A stretch of 64,000 bases of DNA, from positions 62,001-126,000 of the forward strand of contig JBMOMT010000059.1 in the NCBI GenBank assembly GCA_049324835.1, written 5' to 3'. The notes below the pieces were generated by a model. The model had not been told where the DNA came from. It did no database searches and saw only the letters and a program-made list of their open reading frames with translations. Within the stretch, counting starts at the first letter, position 1. Every line of letters begins with the position of its first letter. Positions 56,768-64,000 of this stretch are shown here, in pieces. The DNA is from JBMOMT01 sp049324835 (GTDB lineage: Bacteria > Chloroflexota > Anaerolineae > CAYNKW01). The position numbers and the translations under genes are program-made.

Positions 56768-57385
56768 ATGGAGCGATTGTTCGCGCTGTTGCAGGGTTTT
56801 CGCGGCGAGGGGGTGTGCAACCAGTACCGCGACACGGTGCCGGGACTGGATCGCCCGGACGGGGCGGCCATCCGTTACGCCAATTTGCGCCATTTTCTGC
56901 GGCTTTTCCACGATGCGGCCTACGTGCTGGTGGGTGAAGCCGCCGGTTATGCCGGTTGCCGCTTTTCCGGCATCCCTTTTACCGGCGAAGCGCAGCTCGT
57001 AGGGGTCGATGGCCTGCCCTGGGCCGGTGAGGCCGGTTTCGCCCAGAGCAGCCCTGGCCGGCCGTGGCGTGAACGTTCTGGCAGCATCGTCTGGCAGGCC
57101 CTGGGCCGGCGCCGCGATTGTGTGCTGTGGAACGCTTTTCCCTGGCATCCCCACGGCGCCGAATACCTCTCCAACCGCTGCCCTCGCCAGGCCGAGATGC
57201 GCCAGGCCAGAGAGGTGCTGGCCCATTTCCTCTCGTTTTACCCTGGGGCGCAGGTTTTCGCCATCGGGCGGCAGAGCCAGCAAGCTCTGAGCGCCATCGG
57301 CGTAAAAGCGGCCTATATCCGCCACCCCTCACACGGCGGCAAAACGGCTTTTGTGCGCGGTGTGATGGCCTTGCCCGCCAGGTGA
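56768..57385 (+). CDS. uracil-DNA glycosylase-superfamily protein
   Basis: The protein has 205 aa. YVLVGEAAGYAGCRFSGIPFTGEAQL fits motif 1 of the UDG superfamily (GExPG-like loop with a bound phosphate), and IRHPSHGGKTAF is the His-containing motif 2. WNAFPWHPHGAEYL is the substrate-strand motif. No Fe-S cysteines of the family 4/5 type are obvious. It removes uracil or other damaged bases from DNA. ATG at 56768 is preferred over the longer frame from 56669, which begins in repeat-like leader sequence; its GGGAG site lies 11 bases upstream, a little far. It stands alone. Confidence 0.8.
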   Translation: MERLFALLQGFRGEGVCNQYRDTVPGLDRPDGAAIRYANLRHFLRLFHDAAYVLVGEAAGYAGCRFSGIPFTGEAQLVGVDGLPWAGEAGFAQSSPGRPWRERSGSIVWQALGRRRDCVLWNAFPWHPHGAEYLSNRCPRQAEMRQAREVLAHFLSFYPGAQVFAIGRQSQQALSAIGVKAAYIRHPSHGGKTAFVRGVMALPAR

Positions 57386-57404
57386 GATCGGCAAACGGCG
57401 CGAA

Positions 57405-58703
57405 TCATTCCAAGAGCGTCTCCCAATCTTCCCAACTCAACTCCACATCGCCGATAAAAACCGTATCGCCGGTCTTGACGCCGGCCTTTTGTAATTCTTC
57501 GATGACGCCCGCCCGCTCCAGGAAAAAGTGAAAACGCACTACTGCCTCTTCCTGGTGCCAGTTGGTGCGCTGGGCGGCTCGCTCCACGCGGCTGCCCCGC
57601 ACCTGCCAGCTTTTCTCCGCCGGATTAAAAGTCACCGAGATGGCATCCTCGTCGGGCGGCAGGCTCAGGACGGCGATGTCCTCGTCGGCTGGCAGCGGCA
57701 ACGCCTCCGGCGGCAGTTCGGCCAGCAGGCTCGCCACGCGCCGCATCAGGACATCCACGCCCTGGCGGGTGGCGGCAGAGATGGCCATCGTCTGTGTGAT
57801 GCCCTGCTCTGCCAGCGCCTCCTGCACCAGCGGCCAGATGGCCTGAGTATCGGGCAGATCCATCTTGTTGAGCACCACCATCTGCGGGCGGGTGGCCAGC
57901 CGCTCACTGTACAGGTCCAGCTCGGCGTTGATGGTTTCGAAATCGGCCAGCGGGTCTGGCGAAGCGCCATCCAACAGGTGGATGAGCAGACGTGTGCGTT
58001 CGGCGTGGCGCAGGAACTGGTGGCCCAGCCCCACACCCTGGTGGGCCCCCTCGATCAGGCCCGGCAGGTCGGCGGCCACAAAGCTGGTGGTGGGATCGAT
58101 CTCGACCACTCCCAGGTTGGGTTCCAGCGTGGTAAAAGGATAGTCGGCGATCTTGGGCCGGGCGGCGCTGATGACCGACAGCAGCGTCGATTTGCCGGCG
58201 TTGGGCATGCCCACGATACCCACATCGGCGATGAGTTTGAGCTCCAGGGCCAGCCAGCGCTCTTCACCGGCTTCACCCTGCTCGGCGATGCGCGGCGCCT
58301 GGTTGACCGCACTGGCAAAGGCGGCGTTGCCCCGCCCGCCCTTGCCGCCGCGGACCACCAACAATTCCTGACCAGGTTGGGTGAGGTCGCCCAGGAAAGC
58401 GCCGCTGCTGGCATCACGCACCACCGTGCCGGGCGGCGCCGGAATACGCACATCGGCGCCGCTCTTGCCCGTTTGGTTTTTGCCCTGTCCGTGGCGACCA
58501 CGCTCGGCCCGGAAATGCACCCGGTGTCGAAAGTGGATCAGTGTGTTGAGGTGCGGATCGACCACCAGGTAGACGTCGCCTCCCTTGCCGCCGTCGCCTC
58601 CCGCCGGTCCGCCAAAAGGCACATATTTCTCCCGCCGAAAGGCGATGATGCCATTGCCGCCGTCACCGCCTTTGACGTGTATCTTGGCTTCATCGAAAAA
58701 CAT
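57405..58703 (-). CDS. obg: Obg/CgtA GTPase
   Basis: The protein has 432 aa. The glycine-rich Obg domain (KIHVKGGDGGNGIIAFRREKYVPFGGPAGGDGGKGGDVYL, about 1-155) is followed by the G domain: G1 GMPNAGKST, G3 DLPGLIEG, G4 LNKMDL. The C-terminal OCT domain (about 350-432) is present. It assists 50S ribosome assembly and stringent control. GGAGG is upstream of the ATG at 58703. It is transcribed away from era from overlapping promoters; the downstream gene is convergent. Confidence 0.95.
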   Translation of the reverse strand: MFFDEAKIHVKGGDGGNGIIAFRREKYVPFGGPAGGDGGKGGDVYLVVDPHLNTLIHFRHRVHFRAERGRHGQGKNQTGKSGADVRIPAPPGTVVRDASSGAFLGDLTQPGQELLVVRGGKGGRGNAAFASAVNQAPRIAEQGEAGEERWLALELKLIADVGIVGMPNAGKSTLLSVISAARPKIADYPFTTLEPNLGVVEIDPTTSFVAADLPGLIEGAHQGVGLGHQFLRHAERTRLLIHLLDGASPDPLADFETINAELDLYSERLATRPQMVVLNKMDLPDTQAIWPLVQEALAEQGITQTMAISAATRQGVDVLMRRVASLLAELPPEALPLPADEDIAVLSLPPDEDAISVTFNPAEKSWQVRGSRVERAAQRTNWHQEEAVVRFHFFLERAGVIEELQKAGVKTGDTVFIGDVELSWEDWETLLE

Positions 58704-58726
58704 GTTTTTACCTCCGGGTAGCGCCA

Positions 58727-58755
58727 GGCATACCCTCAATCCAGGCTGTTGTCAA
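58727..58755 (-). promoter_or_regulatory. promoter of obg (shares its -35 box with the era promoter)
   Basis: TTGACA (58755-58750), 17-bp spacer, TATGCC (58732-58727) on the minus strand. The -35 box is perfect, the -10 weak. It overlaps TTGTCA (58749-58754) of the era promoter, so the two polymerase sites exclude each other. Confidence 0.55.
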
Positions 58756-58777
58756 GGATGGGCGAACAGGTTATAAT
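58749..58777 (+). promoter_or_regulatory. promoter of era
   Basis: TTGTCA (58749-58754), 17-bp spacer, TATAAT (58772-58777) on the plus strand, 43 bp before the era start. Confidence 0.75.
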
Positions 58778-58820
58778 GGTGTCCATCGATAGCCTGTCAG
58801 ACACACCAGGAGTTTTGGTC

Positions 58821-59795
58821 ATGTCCCATACCTCAGCCGATGCGCTCGAACACGCCAACGATATCCCAGCCGGTCATCGTTCTGGTTTCGTGGCGTTGGT
58901 GGGTAAACCCAACGTGGGCAAATCCACGCTGCTCAACCAACTGTTGGGTCAGAAAATCGCGCCGGTCTCGCCCAGGCCACAGACCACCCGCAGCCGTCTG
59001 CGAGGCATTCTCACCCTTTACCGCGAGCAGGGTGATCCTTTTGATGCCCAGATCGTTTTTGTCGACACACCCGGCATCCACGAGCCGCTGCACCGACTGG
59101 GCGAGTTCATGGTCGATGCGGCCACCACCGCCATTCCCGACGCCGACGTGATCCTGTTCGTCGTCGACATGAGTGCGCCGCCCGGCGACGAAGACCGGGC
59201 CATCGCGGAGCTATTGCGTCGGCACGCCCAGGGGCCGGTGATGTTGATCCTCAACAAGATCGACCTGGCGCCAGGTGAGGCGCAGAGCCGGCGCGCCGAC
59301 GCCTATTTCGAGTTCGTACAGCCCGCCGTCTGGTTCGCCGTCTCGGCCACCAGGGGCGATAACGTGGCCCGCCTGCTGGAGGCCGTCGTCGCCTGTTTGC
59401 CGGCCGGGCCGCGCTACTACCCTGAGGATCAGATCAGCGACGCCTATGTGCGAGACATCGCCGCCGAGCTGATCCGGGAGCAGGCCATGTGCCTGCTGCA
59501 CCACGAACTGCCGCACGCGGTGGCGGTGGTGCTGGAACAGTTCAAAGAGCGGCGCGCCGATTTGACCTACATCGAAGCAACGCTGGTCGTCGAGAAGGCT
59601 TCGCAAAAGGGCATCGTCATCGGCAAAGGCGGAGCGACGATCAAACGTATCAGTCAGGCGGCCCGCCAGGAACTGGAAAAACTGCTGGAGACGCAGGTTT
59701 TCCTGGAACTGCGCGTCAAGGTCGTCCCAAACTGGCGGCGCGACGAGGCGGCGCTGCGCCGTTTGGGGTATTCGCTGCCTGGGAAGCCCCGCTGA
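58821..59795 (+). CDS. era: GTPase Era
   Basis: The protein has 324 aa. The G domain has GKPNVGKST (G1), DTPGIHEP (G3) and LNKIDL (G4). The C-terminal KH domain carries VIGKGGATIKRISQAAR, the GxxG RNA-binding loop. It binds the 3' end of 16S rRNA and helps 30S maturation. ATG at 58821 has AGGAG eight bases upstream; the longer frame from 58749 is excluded by the promoter. The first 18 residues are an extra N-terminal stretch. Confidence 0.95.
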   Translation: MSHTSADALEHANDIPAGHRSGFVALVGKPNVGKSTLLNQLLGQKIAPVSPRPQTTRSRLRGILTLYREQGDPFDAQIVFVDTPGIHEPLHRLGEFMVDAATTAIPDADVILFVVDMSAPPGDEDRAIAELLRRHAQGPVMLILNKIDLAPGEAQSRRADAYFEFVQPAVWFAVSATRGDNVARLLEAVVACLPAGPRYYPEDQISDAYVRDIAAELIREQAMCLLHHELPHAVAVVLEQFKERRADLTYIEATLVVEKASQKGIVIGKGGATIKRISQAARQELEKLLETQVFLELRVKVVPNWRRDEAALRRLGYSLPGKPR

Positions 59796-59798
59796 ATC

Positions 59799-62700
59799 TC
59801 AGTCCACCTCGACGGCGATCCGCGTCACCTGATCGCCTGCCCAAATCTCGACGGCGCCCGAGCTGCCAGGTGGGGCCTCATCCAGGTCGACGCCGATCTC
59901 CAGTCGGCCCTTTTTCCCCTCTTTGATGGTCCATTCCTGCCGGTTGATCGTGATCCAACTGGCCGAGGGCACAACCTGGAGCCGCAAGACGCTGTATCCC
60001 TGGTTCTCCAGCCGGACGCCTTGTTTTTCTGGCTGGTTTCTGGCAAAGTGCAAAGACTCAACCTCCACGTGCAGGCAGGGCCGCAACACGATCTCGATGC
60101 GGGCGTCGATGGTTTCGGCGCCGCCGTTGCTCTCGATTTTCAGGGCAGCCGTCACGTCGTGGCGGCCTTCGCGTAGCCCCTGGGGTTGCGCCACGATGTC
60201 GATGAGCGTCGCCGCGCCGCTTTCGTTGGCAAAAACCGTCGGTTCCACGGTGAGCCACGGGACGCAGCTCGTGATTGCGCCCTCTAGCCTGCCCACCCCT
60301 TTGTTGGCCACGCGGAGCGTTCTGGCCACGGCGGCATAGTTTTCGCTGCTATCAAAGTCCAGCGATGGGGGATCGACGGCCAGCCGGGGGGCTGAAAGGG
60401 CCACACTGGCCGGCAGATCGGCGCGCCCGGCGTTGCTGTGCACCGTCAACCACGCCTGACCGGCCTTGCCTTCGACGGCCAGTGCAAAAGCCCGCACCTG
60501 CACGCTCACCCTCTGGCCCGGGCCGCAACGGCCGCTGACCGGAATCGCTTCGAGCCAGGCTTCTTTGCCTTTGGTCGGCCACTCGATCTGCCACGCCAGT
60601 TGGCCGTTGCCGGTATTGTGGATCTCTAGCGGCAGCGTGGCAATTTCCTGGCGGCCGATGATGCCAAAATCGAGGCGGGTGCGCCCAACGGCCAGTTGCG
60701 GTCGCGCCAGAACGACGTGCGCCCCCACGTTTCGCTGCTCTCCCTGGCCGGCGATGTGCAGCGCGTCCGCTATGGTCCACTCCCCGCCGGTTTCCAGGGC
60801 TGTGGTATCCAGGATGGCGGTCAGAAGCACCGAGTGACCCGGCTCGATCAGCAGCATCTCTGGTTCAACCGACAGCCAGGGCAACGTGCTGTGGGCCTGA
60901 CCTTCCCAGGACACCGAGCCCCGATTGCTCACCGTGATCGCCACTTCCACGTCGTCGCCATCTTGTACGGTTCCCAGCTCCACGAAAGCCGGTTCGACGA
61001 CCAGCTCGGGGGCCAGCACCTCGACGGCGGCTGTCAGCGCCTGACGACCGGCATTGGCCTGGATCATCACCGCCTCGGCAACGAGCGTGTCGCCGCCGGG
61101 CAGGTTGGCCGTATCGGCCACCAGGCGCAAGGTCTGCTGGCTGCCGGGCGGACAGCTAAACTCTGCCGGTTGAACTTGCAGCCAGTTCACCTGGCTGGTC
61201 GCCCGCCCAACCAGCTCTGCCGTACCGGGGTTGGACAGGGTTACGCTGCGGGTGATGCGGGCTGGCCGGCGGGCGGCGCCGAAATCGAGCGCCGTGGTGT
61301 CCAGCGCCAGGCCGGGGCGCGCCCATTGCCAGGCAATGTCGACCGTCGCCTGGGCGGTGTCGCTGTCTACCACCAGCGCACGCTGGACGCGGGCAGCGTC
61401 GATGGCTTCGGGCGGCATCTGCCCGCCTATCAACTCGATGGGGATGCGGGCTGAAGCTCCCGCCGGGCAACGAAACTCTGGTCGACGCACGCGCAGCCAC
61501 GGCAGGCGGCTGTGGACACTGCCGCTGAGCAGCCCGCCTCCCTGGTTCGACAGGCTCAGGTGGGCAATGTGCGAGCTGCCTGGGGTGATCGGGCCAAAAT
61601 CCAGGCGCGCTGTCTGCACCGCCAGCACCGGCTCGGACGATTCTGCCCTCGCCTCCAACCAGGCCTGACCGCCGTTGCTGGTGATCAGAATGGCCTGCGG
61701 CGAGTGGGTGACGCCGGCGGGCAGGCGTCGCCCACGGGCCACAACGCTGACCTCGGCGGTCTGGCCGCCGCGACAGCCAAAGAACGGCCGCGGCACGGCC
61801 AGCCAGGGAAAGGGGCTTTCGATACGACCGGTGAGGAATCCCTGGCCTTTGTTGTGAATGTGGAGCCGTGCGATGGCCTTTTTGGTGGGCGGAATCTGGC
61901 CAAAATCGAAACCGCGCGGACTCACGTCCAGCCTGGGCCGGATACCCACCGCGCCCATCTCATCCAGCCAGGCGGCGTAGGCCGCGTGATGGGCGATCTC
62001 TTCCATGCCGGGTTGGGTTGCCGTCTGGATCATTTTTTCGCGCGCCTGGATGGTGCGGCGAGCTGCGCCGGCGATCTCGTCGGCTTCGGTGGGCCGGCCC
62101 GCCGCCCGCAGGCTGGCCGCTGCTTCCTCCAGCCAGGCGGCAATGCGCCCACCGACCAGCGCCCGCAGGCCGTCGTCCCAGTGGCTGGCGCACAGCCGAA
62201 CCAGGTCTCGGAGCGTCGTGGCCTGCTGGTCTTCTGCCAGCACAAAGGGGGGTAATGCCACTTTGAGGGCCACCGGTTCACCCAGCTCGACGACCGCCTG
62301 GCGCATCTCGGCGGCGGTGGCGTAGCGCCTGGCCGGATCGCGCCGGTAGGCCTGCGCGATGACCCTGGTGACGGCCTCCGAAAGTTGAGGGGCCAGGTTA
62401 CGCAAGGCTGGCAGGGGGCGTTCGGTGGGATCGTGATGGGTCACCACGGTGTAGAGCAGAATGCCCAGACTATAGATATCGGATTGGGGCAAGAGTTGTC
62501 CCTGCCGCTGCTCTGGGGCTTCGTAACCCGGCACGCCGCGTGTGGTTCGACTGTCGCCAGCGCGAGACTGGCTGTAGCGGCTCAGGCCCAGGTCCACCAG
62601 TTTGATATCGCCTGCCGGGTCGACCCGGATGGATGCGGCTGTCAGACTGCCCAGGATCATAGGCGGCGTCTGGTTGTGCAGATAATCCAGCACCTCGGCC

Positions 62701-63170
62701 AGTTGTCTGGCCCAGTGGAGCAACGTGGCTTCCGAGGGGGTCTGTCGTCGGTCTTGAGCCACCTCTAACAACGATGTGCCCTCGACTGCCTCTGTGACCA
62801 GATAGAGCCGCGAGTGGCGGCTGAAGGCATCGAATACGCGGGCGATGTTGGGGTGCTGCAAAGCCTGCCAGGCGGTTGCTTCCAACAGAAAACGTTCTTC
62901 CAGATCCTCTCGATCCAGCGGGTCCTGATAGGCCGTGGTGATCTCGTAGATGTGGCAGGGTCGATTATCGTTCTGGCGGTCTGTGGCCTCGTACACCGAT
63001 GTTCCCAGGCTCTGGCTCAACGGCTGCCGGATGAGGTAACGCCCCTGGAGTTGTTTGGGTGGGCCGAAAACCTCTTCGAAAGAAGCGTTCACCAGTTCAA
63101 AGCCGCACAGGGCGCAGGTTTTGGCGTTATTGCGGTTCAGACGACCGCATTTGGGGCAGGTTATCGACAT
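59799..63170 (-). CDS. zinc-ribbon/pseudokinase protein with seven beta-sandwich repeats
   Basis: The protein has 1123 aa. Residues 4-24 are a CxxC...CxxC zinc ribbon. A Ser/Thr kinase-like fold spans about 45-320, but the ATP-anchoring Lys is missing (CHIYEI in place of VAxK), HRDLKPxN reads LGSLTAASI without the catalytic Asp, and DFG reads DLG; APEQ is kept. From about 420 onward seven repeats of about 100 residues occur, each opening with an LDFG-like strand and containing a PWL-type core, like BACON/MSP-type domains. It seems a scaffold rather than an enzyme. No membrane segment is evident. ATG 63170 follows GAGGG; a longer frame to 63422 is rejected because it runs through the promoter. 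Confidence 0.78.
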   Translation of the reverse strand: MSITCPKCGRLNRNNAKTCALCGFELVNASFEEVFGPPKQLQGRYLIRQPLSQSLGTSVYEATDRQNDNRPCHIYEITTAYQDPLDREDLEERFLLEATAWQALQHPNIARVFDAFSRHSRLYLVTEAVEGTSLLEVAQDRRQTPSEATLLHWARQLAEVLDYLHNQTPPMILGSLTAASIRVDPAGDIKLVDLGLSRYSQSRAGDSRTTRGVPGYEAPEQRQGQLLPQSDIYSLGILLYTVVTHHDPTERPLPALRNLAPQLSEAVTRVIAQAYRRDPARRYATAAEMRQAVVELGEPVALKVALPPFVLAEDQQATTLRDLVRLCASHWDDGLRALVGGRIAAWLEEAAASLRAAGRPTEADEIAGAARRTIQAREKMIQTATQPGMEEIAHHAAYAAWLDEMGAVGIRPRLDVSPRGFDFGQIPPTKKAIARLHIHNKGQGFLTGRIESPFPWLAVPRPFFGCRGGQTAEVSVVARGRRLPAGVTHSPQAILITSNGGQAWLEARAESSEPVLAVQTARLDFGPITPGSSHIAHLSLSNQGGGLLSGSVHSRLPWLRVRRPEFRCPAGASARIPIELIGGQMPPEAIDAARVQRALVVDSDTAQATVDIAWQWARPGLALDTTALDFGAARRPARITRSVTLSNPGTAELVGRATSQVNWLQVQPAEFSCPPGSQQTLRLVADTANLPGGDTLVAEAVMIQANAGRQALTAAVEVLAPELVVEPAFVELGTVQDGDDVEVAITVSNRGSVSWEGQAHSTLPWLSVEPEMLLIEPGHSVLLTAILDTTALETGGEWTIADALHIAGQGEQRNVGAHVVLARPQLAVGRTRLDFGIIGRQEIATLPLEIHNTGNGQLAWQIEWPTKGKEAWLEAIPVSGRCGPGQRVSVQVRAFALAVEGKAGQAWLTVHSNAGRADLPASVALSAPRLAVDPPSLDFDSSENYAAVARTLRVANKGVGRLEGAITSCVPWLTVEPTVFANESGAATLIDIVAQPQGLREGRHDVTAALKIESNGGAETIDARIEIVLRPCLHVEVESLHFARNQPEKQGVRLENQGYSVLRLQVVPSASWITINRQEWTIKEGKKGRLEIGVDLDEAPPGSSGAVEIWAGDQVTRIAVEVD

Positions 63171-63238
63171 CAATCCCTCTTGTTGCCGGCTGTACGGTTT
63201 GTCGGCGTGCTCGTGATTGGACGGTTGGCAGTGGGCAA

Positions 63239-63267
63239 TTATACGCCTTCCGCGCGCTTTGCGCAAT
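63239..63267 (-). promoter_or_regulatory. promoter of the pseudokinase gene
   Basis: TTGCGC (63267-63262), 17-bp spacer, TATAAT (63244-63239) on the minus strand, leaving a leader of about 62 bases. The rest of the gap to 63451 holds no other feature that I can support. Confidence 0.5.
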
Positions 63268-63451
63268 TGACCCAATGGCGATATACTTGTTTGGAAGGGA
63301 TGTGGAACTTGTCGCGGGCTGGGGACGTCATTAAAGTGGCCGAACTGACTACAAACGTACGGCAAACGCTGGAAAAGCGTCAAACTGGCCGGGGTCTGGC
63401 GTGGTAGAATGGAGACATCCAAAATCTGCGGTATGGACGAGGGAGGATCGC

Positions 63452-64000
63452 TTGAAAGGAAACAGAGCGACCAGCGTGGTGTTGGCGGTGTTGGCGGCGC
63501 TGATGTGGGGTCTGTCGGCGCCGATACACGCCGATAGTCCCCCGCCCGGCCTGACGATGGAGGCCGCGCCGGCCTTCGACGGCTATTTCAAGTACGGCGA
63601 GTGGCTGCCCGTGTGGGTGCAGTTGGAAAACCGCGGCGCCGATCTGCAGGCCGAGATTCGGGCGCGCATCACGGGCGGCGTCGGTATCACCACCTTTGCC
63701 GTCCCGGTGAGCCTGCCCACCGGCTCGCGCAAGCGCGTGCCGCTGTATGTGCTGGCCAACAACTATTCCCACGAGCTAAAGGTGGAGCTGGTCGGCGGCG
63801 ACGATGTGCTGCTCGGCCAGAAAATGACCGTCCGTCCTCAGCCGAACAACAGCTATTTCGTGGGGCTGGTTGCGCCGCAGCGCGGGGCGCTGGCCCACAT
63901 TCAGAGCGCGTCGCTGCCGGGCCAGGAGCGGCCCAAAGTGCTGGTTGATCTGCCCCTGACCGACCTGCCGGAGCGGGCCGAGGGGTTACGCTCGTTCGAT
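63452..64000 (+). CDS. secreted protein, N-terminal part (runs off the window)
   Basis: The TTG start has a GGGAGG site five bases upstream, and the frame is open to the window end (183 codons). The first 27 residues look like a signal peptide (VVLAVLAALMWGLSAPIHA). The mature part begins with a beta-rich domain (FDGYFKYGEWLPVWVQLENRGADLQAEIRARI and LPTGSRKRVPLYVLANN). I know similar openings from large Chloroflexota cell-surface proteins but cannot name the family. The gene is divergent from the pseudokinase gene, so the two may share regulation. Confidence 0.7.
   Translation, partial: MKGNRATSVVLAVLAALMWGLSAPIHADSPPPGLTMEAAPAFDGYFKYGEWLPVWVQLENRGADLQAEIRARITGGVGITTFAVPVSLPTGSRKRVPLYVLANNYSHELKVELVGGDDVLLGQKMTVRPQPNNSYFVGLVAPQRGALAHIQSASLPGQERPKVLVDLPLTDLPERAEGLRSFD

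Overview
The window comes from a high-GC bacterium with mixed gene orientation but a long predominantly minus-strand central block. The content points to Chloroflexota, probably an anaerobic Anaerolineae-like lineage, although there is no rRNA to prove it: solute-binding lipoproteins with TPTPE/VVEKVV-type linkers, tungsten aldehyde:ferredoxin oxidoreductases paired with MoaD/ThiS-like proteins, many Rossmann-fold 'saccharopine dehydrogenase' paralogues, M81 peptidases, and a zinc-ribbon/pseudokinase/beta-repeat protein.

Layout. 1-1576 (+): end of an FtsK/SpoIIIE-type ATPase and four small proteins. 1.6-4.2 kb (-): a permease remnant, a DMT-type transporter and an M24 peptidase. 4.18-4.43 kb: a 121-bp MITE-like element and tRNA-Leu(GAG). 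4.7-9.5 kb: a large FAD/Fe-S oxidoreductase with a Met-rich tail, a PocR-domain regulator, and a divergent XRE-cupin regulator. 9.6-10.8 kb (+): a conserved protein I cannot name. 10.9-14.2 kb (-): a C_GCAxxG_C_C protein with an in-frame UGA, a second MITE, glycerate kinase, and a sugar-binding lipoprotein. 14.3-24 kb (-): two radical SAM proteins under a strong promoter with operator-like palindromes, a CDF metal transporter, a UroD-family protein, a class V aminotransferase, a saccharopine dehydrogenase-like protein and the first AOR. 24-36.7 kb (-): MoaD, class III aminotransferase, flavoprotein, potABCD, a second class III aminotransferase, aldehyde dehydrogenase, SMR transporter and an Lrp regulator at the head; this looks like polyamine/amine uptake and oxidation ending in AOR. 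36.8-41.4 kb (-): second AOR, a UGA-containing glutaredoxin-PDZ protein, 3-methyladenine glycosylase, MoaD-like protein and a Rossmann protein. 41.5-55.7 kb (-): two oligopeptide-type ABC systems without ATPase genes, SDR, ornithine cyclodeaminase-like protein, two tandem M81 peptidases and a sarcosine-oxidase-like protein. 55.8-64 kb: signal peptidase I, uracil-DNA glycosylase, Obg, Era, the pseudokinase protein, and the start of a secreted protein.

The most interesting result is two genes that any standard gene caller would truncate or miss. Each has a UGA exactly where its family has the redox-active cysteine (first Cys of CxxC in glutaredoxin; first Cys of C_GCAxxG_C_C). Each UGA is followed by a perfect 8-bp hairpin with a 3-nt loop beginning with G, 21 or 23 nt downstream, as expected for a bacterial SECIS element. 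The two agree closely with each other, so the organism most likely makes selenocysteine proteins. Other discoveries are a 121-bp MITE with target-site duplications (one copy changed a stop codon from TAA to TAG), a 33-bp double-palindrome repeat, and several consensus promoters carrying operator-like palindromes.
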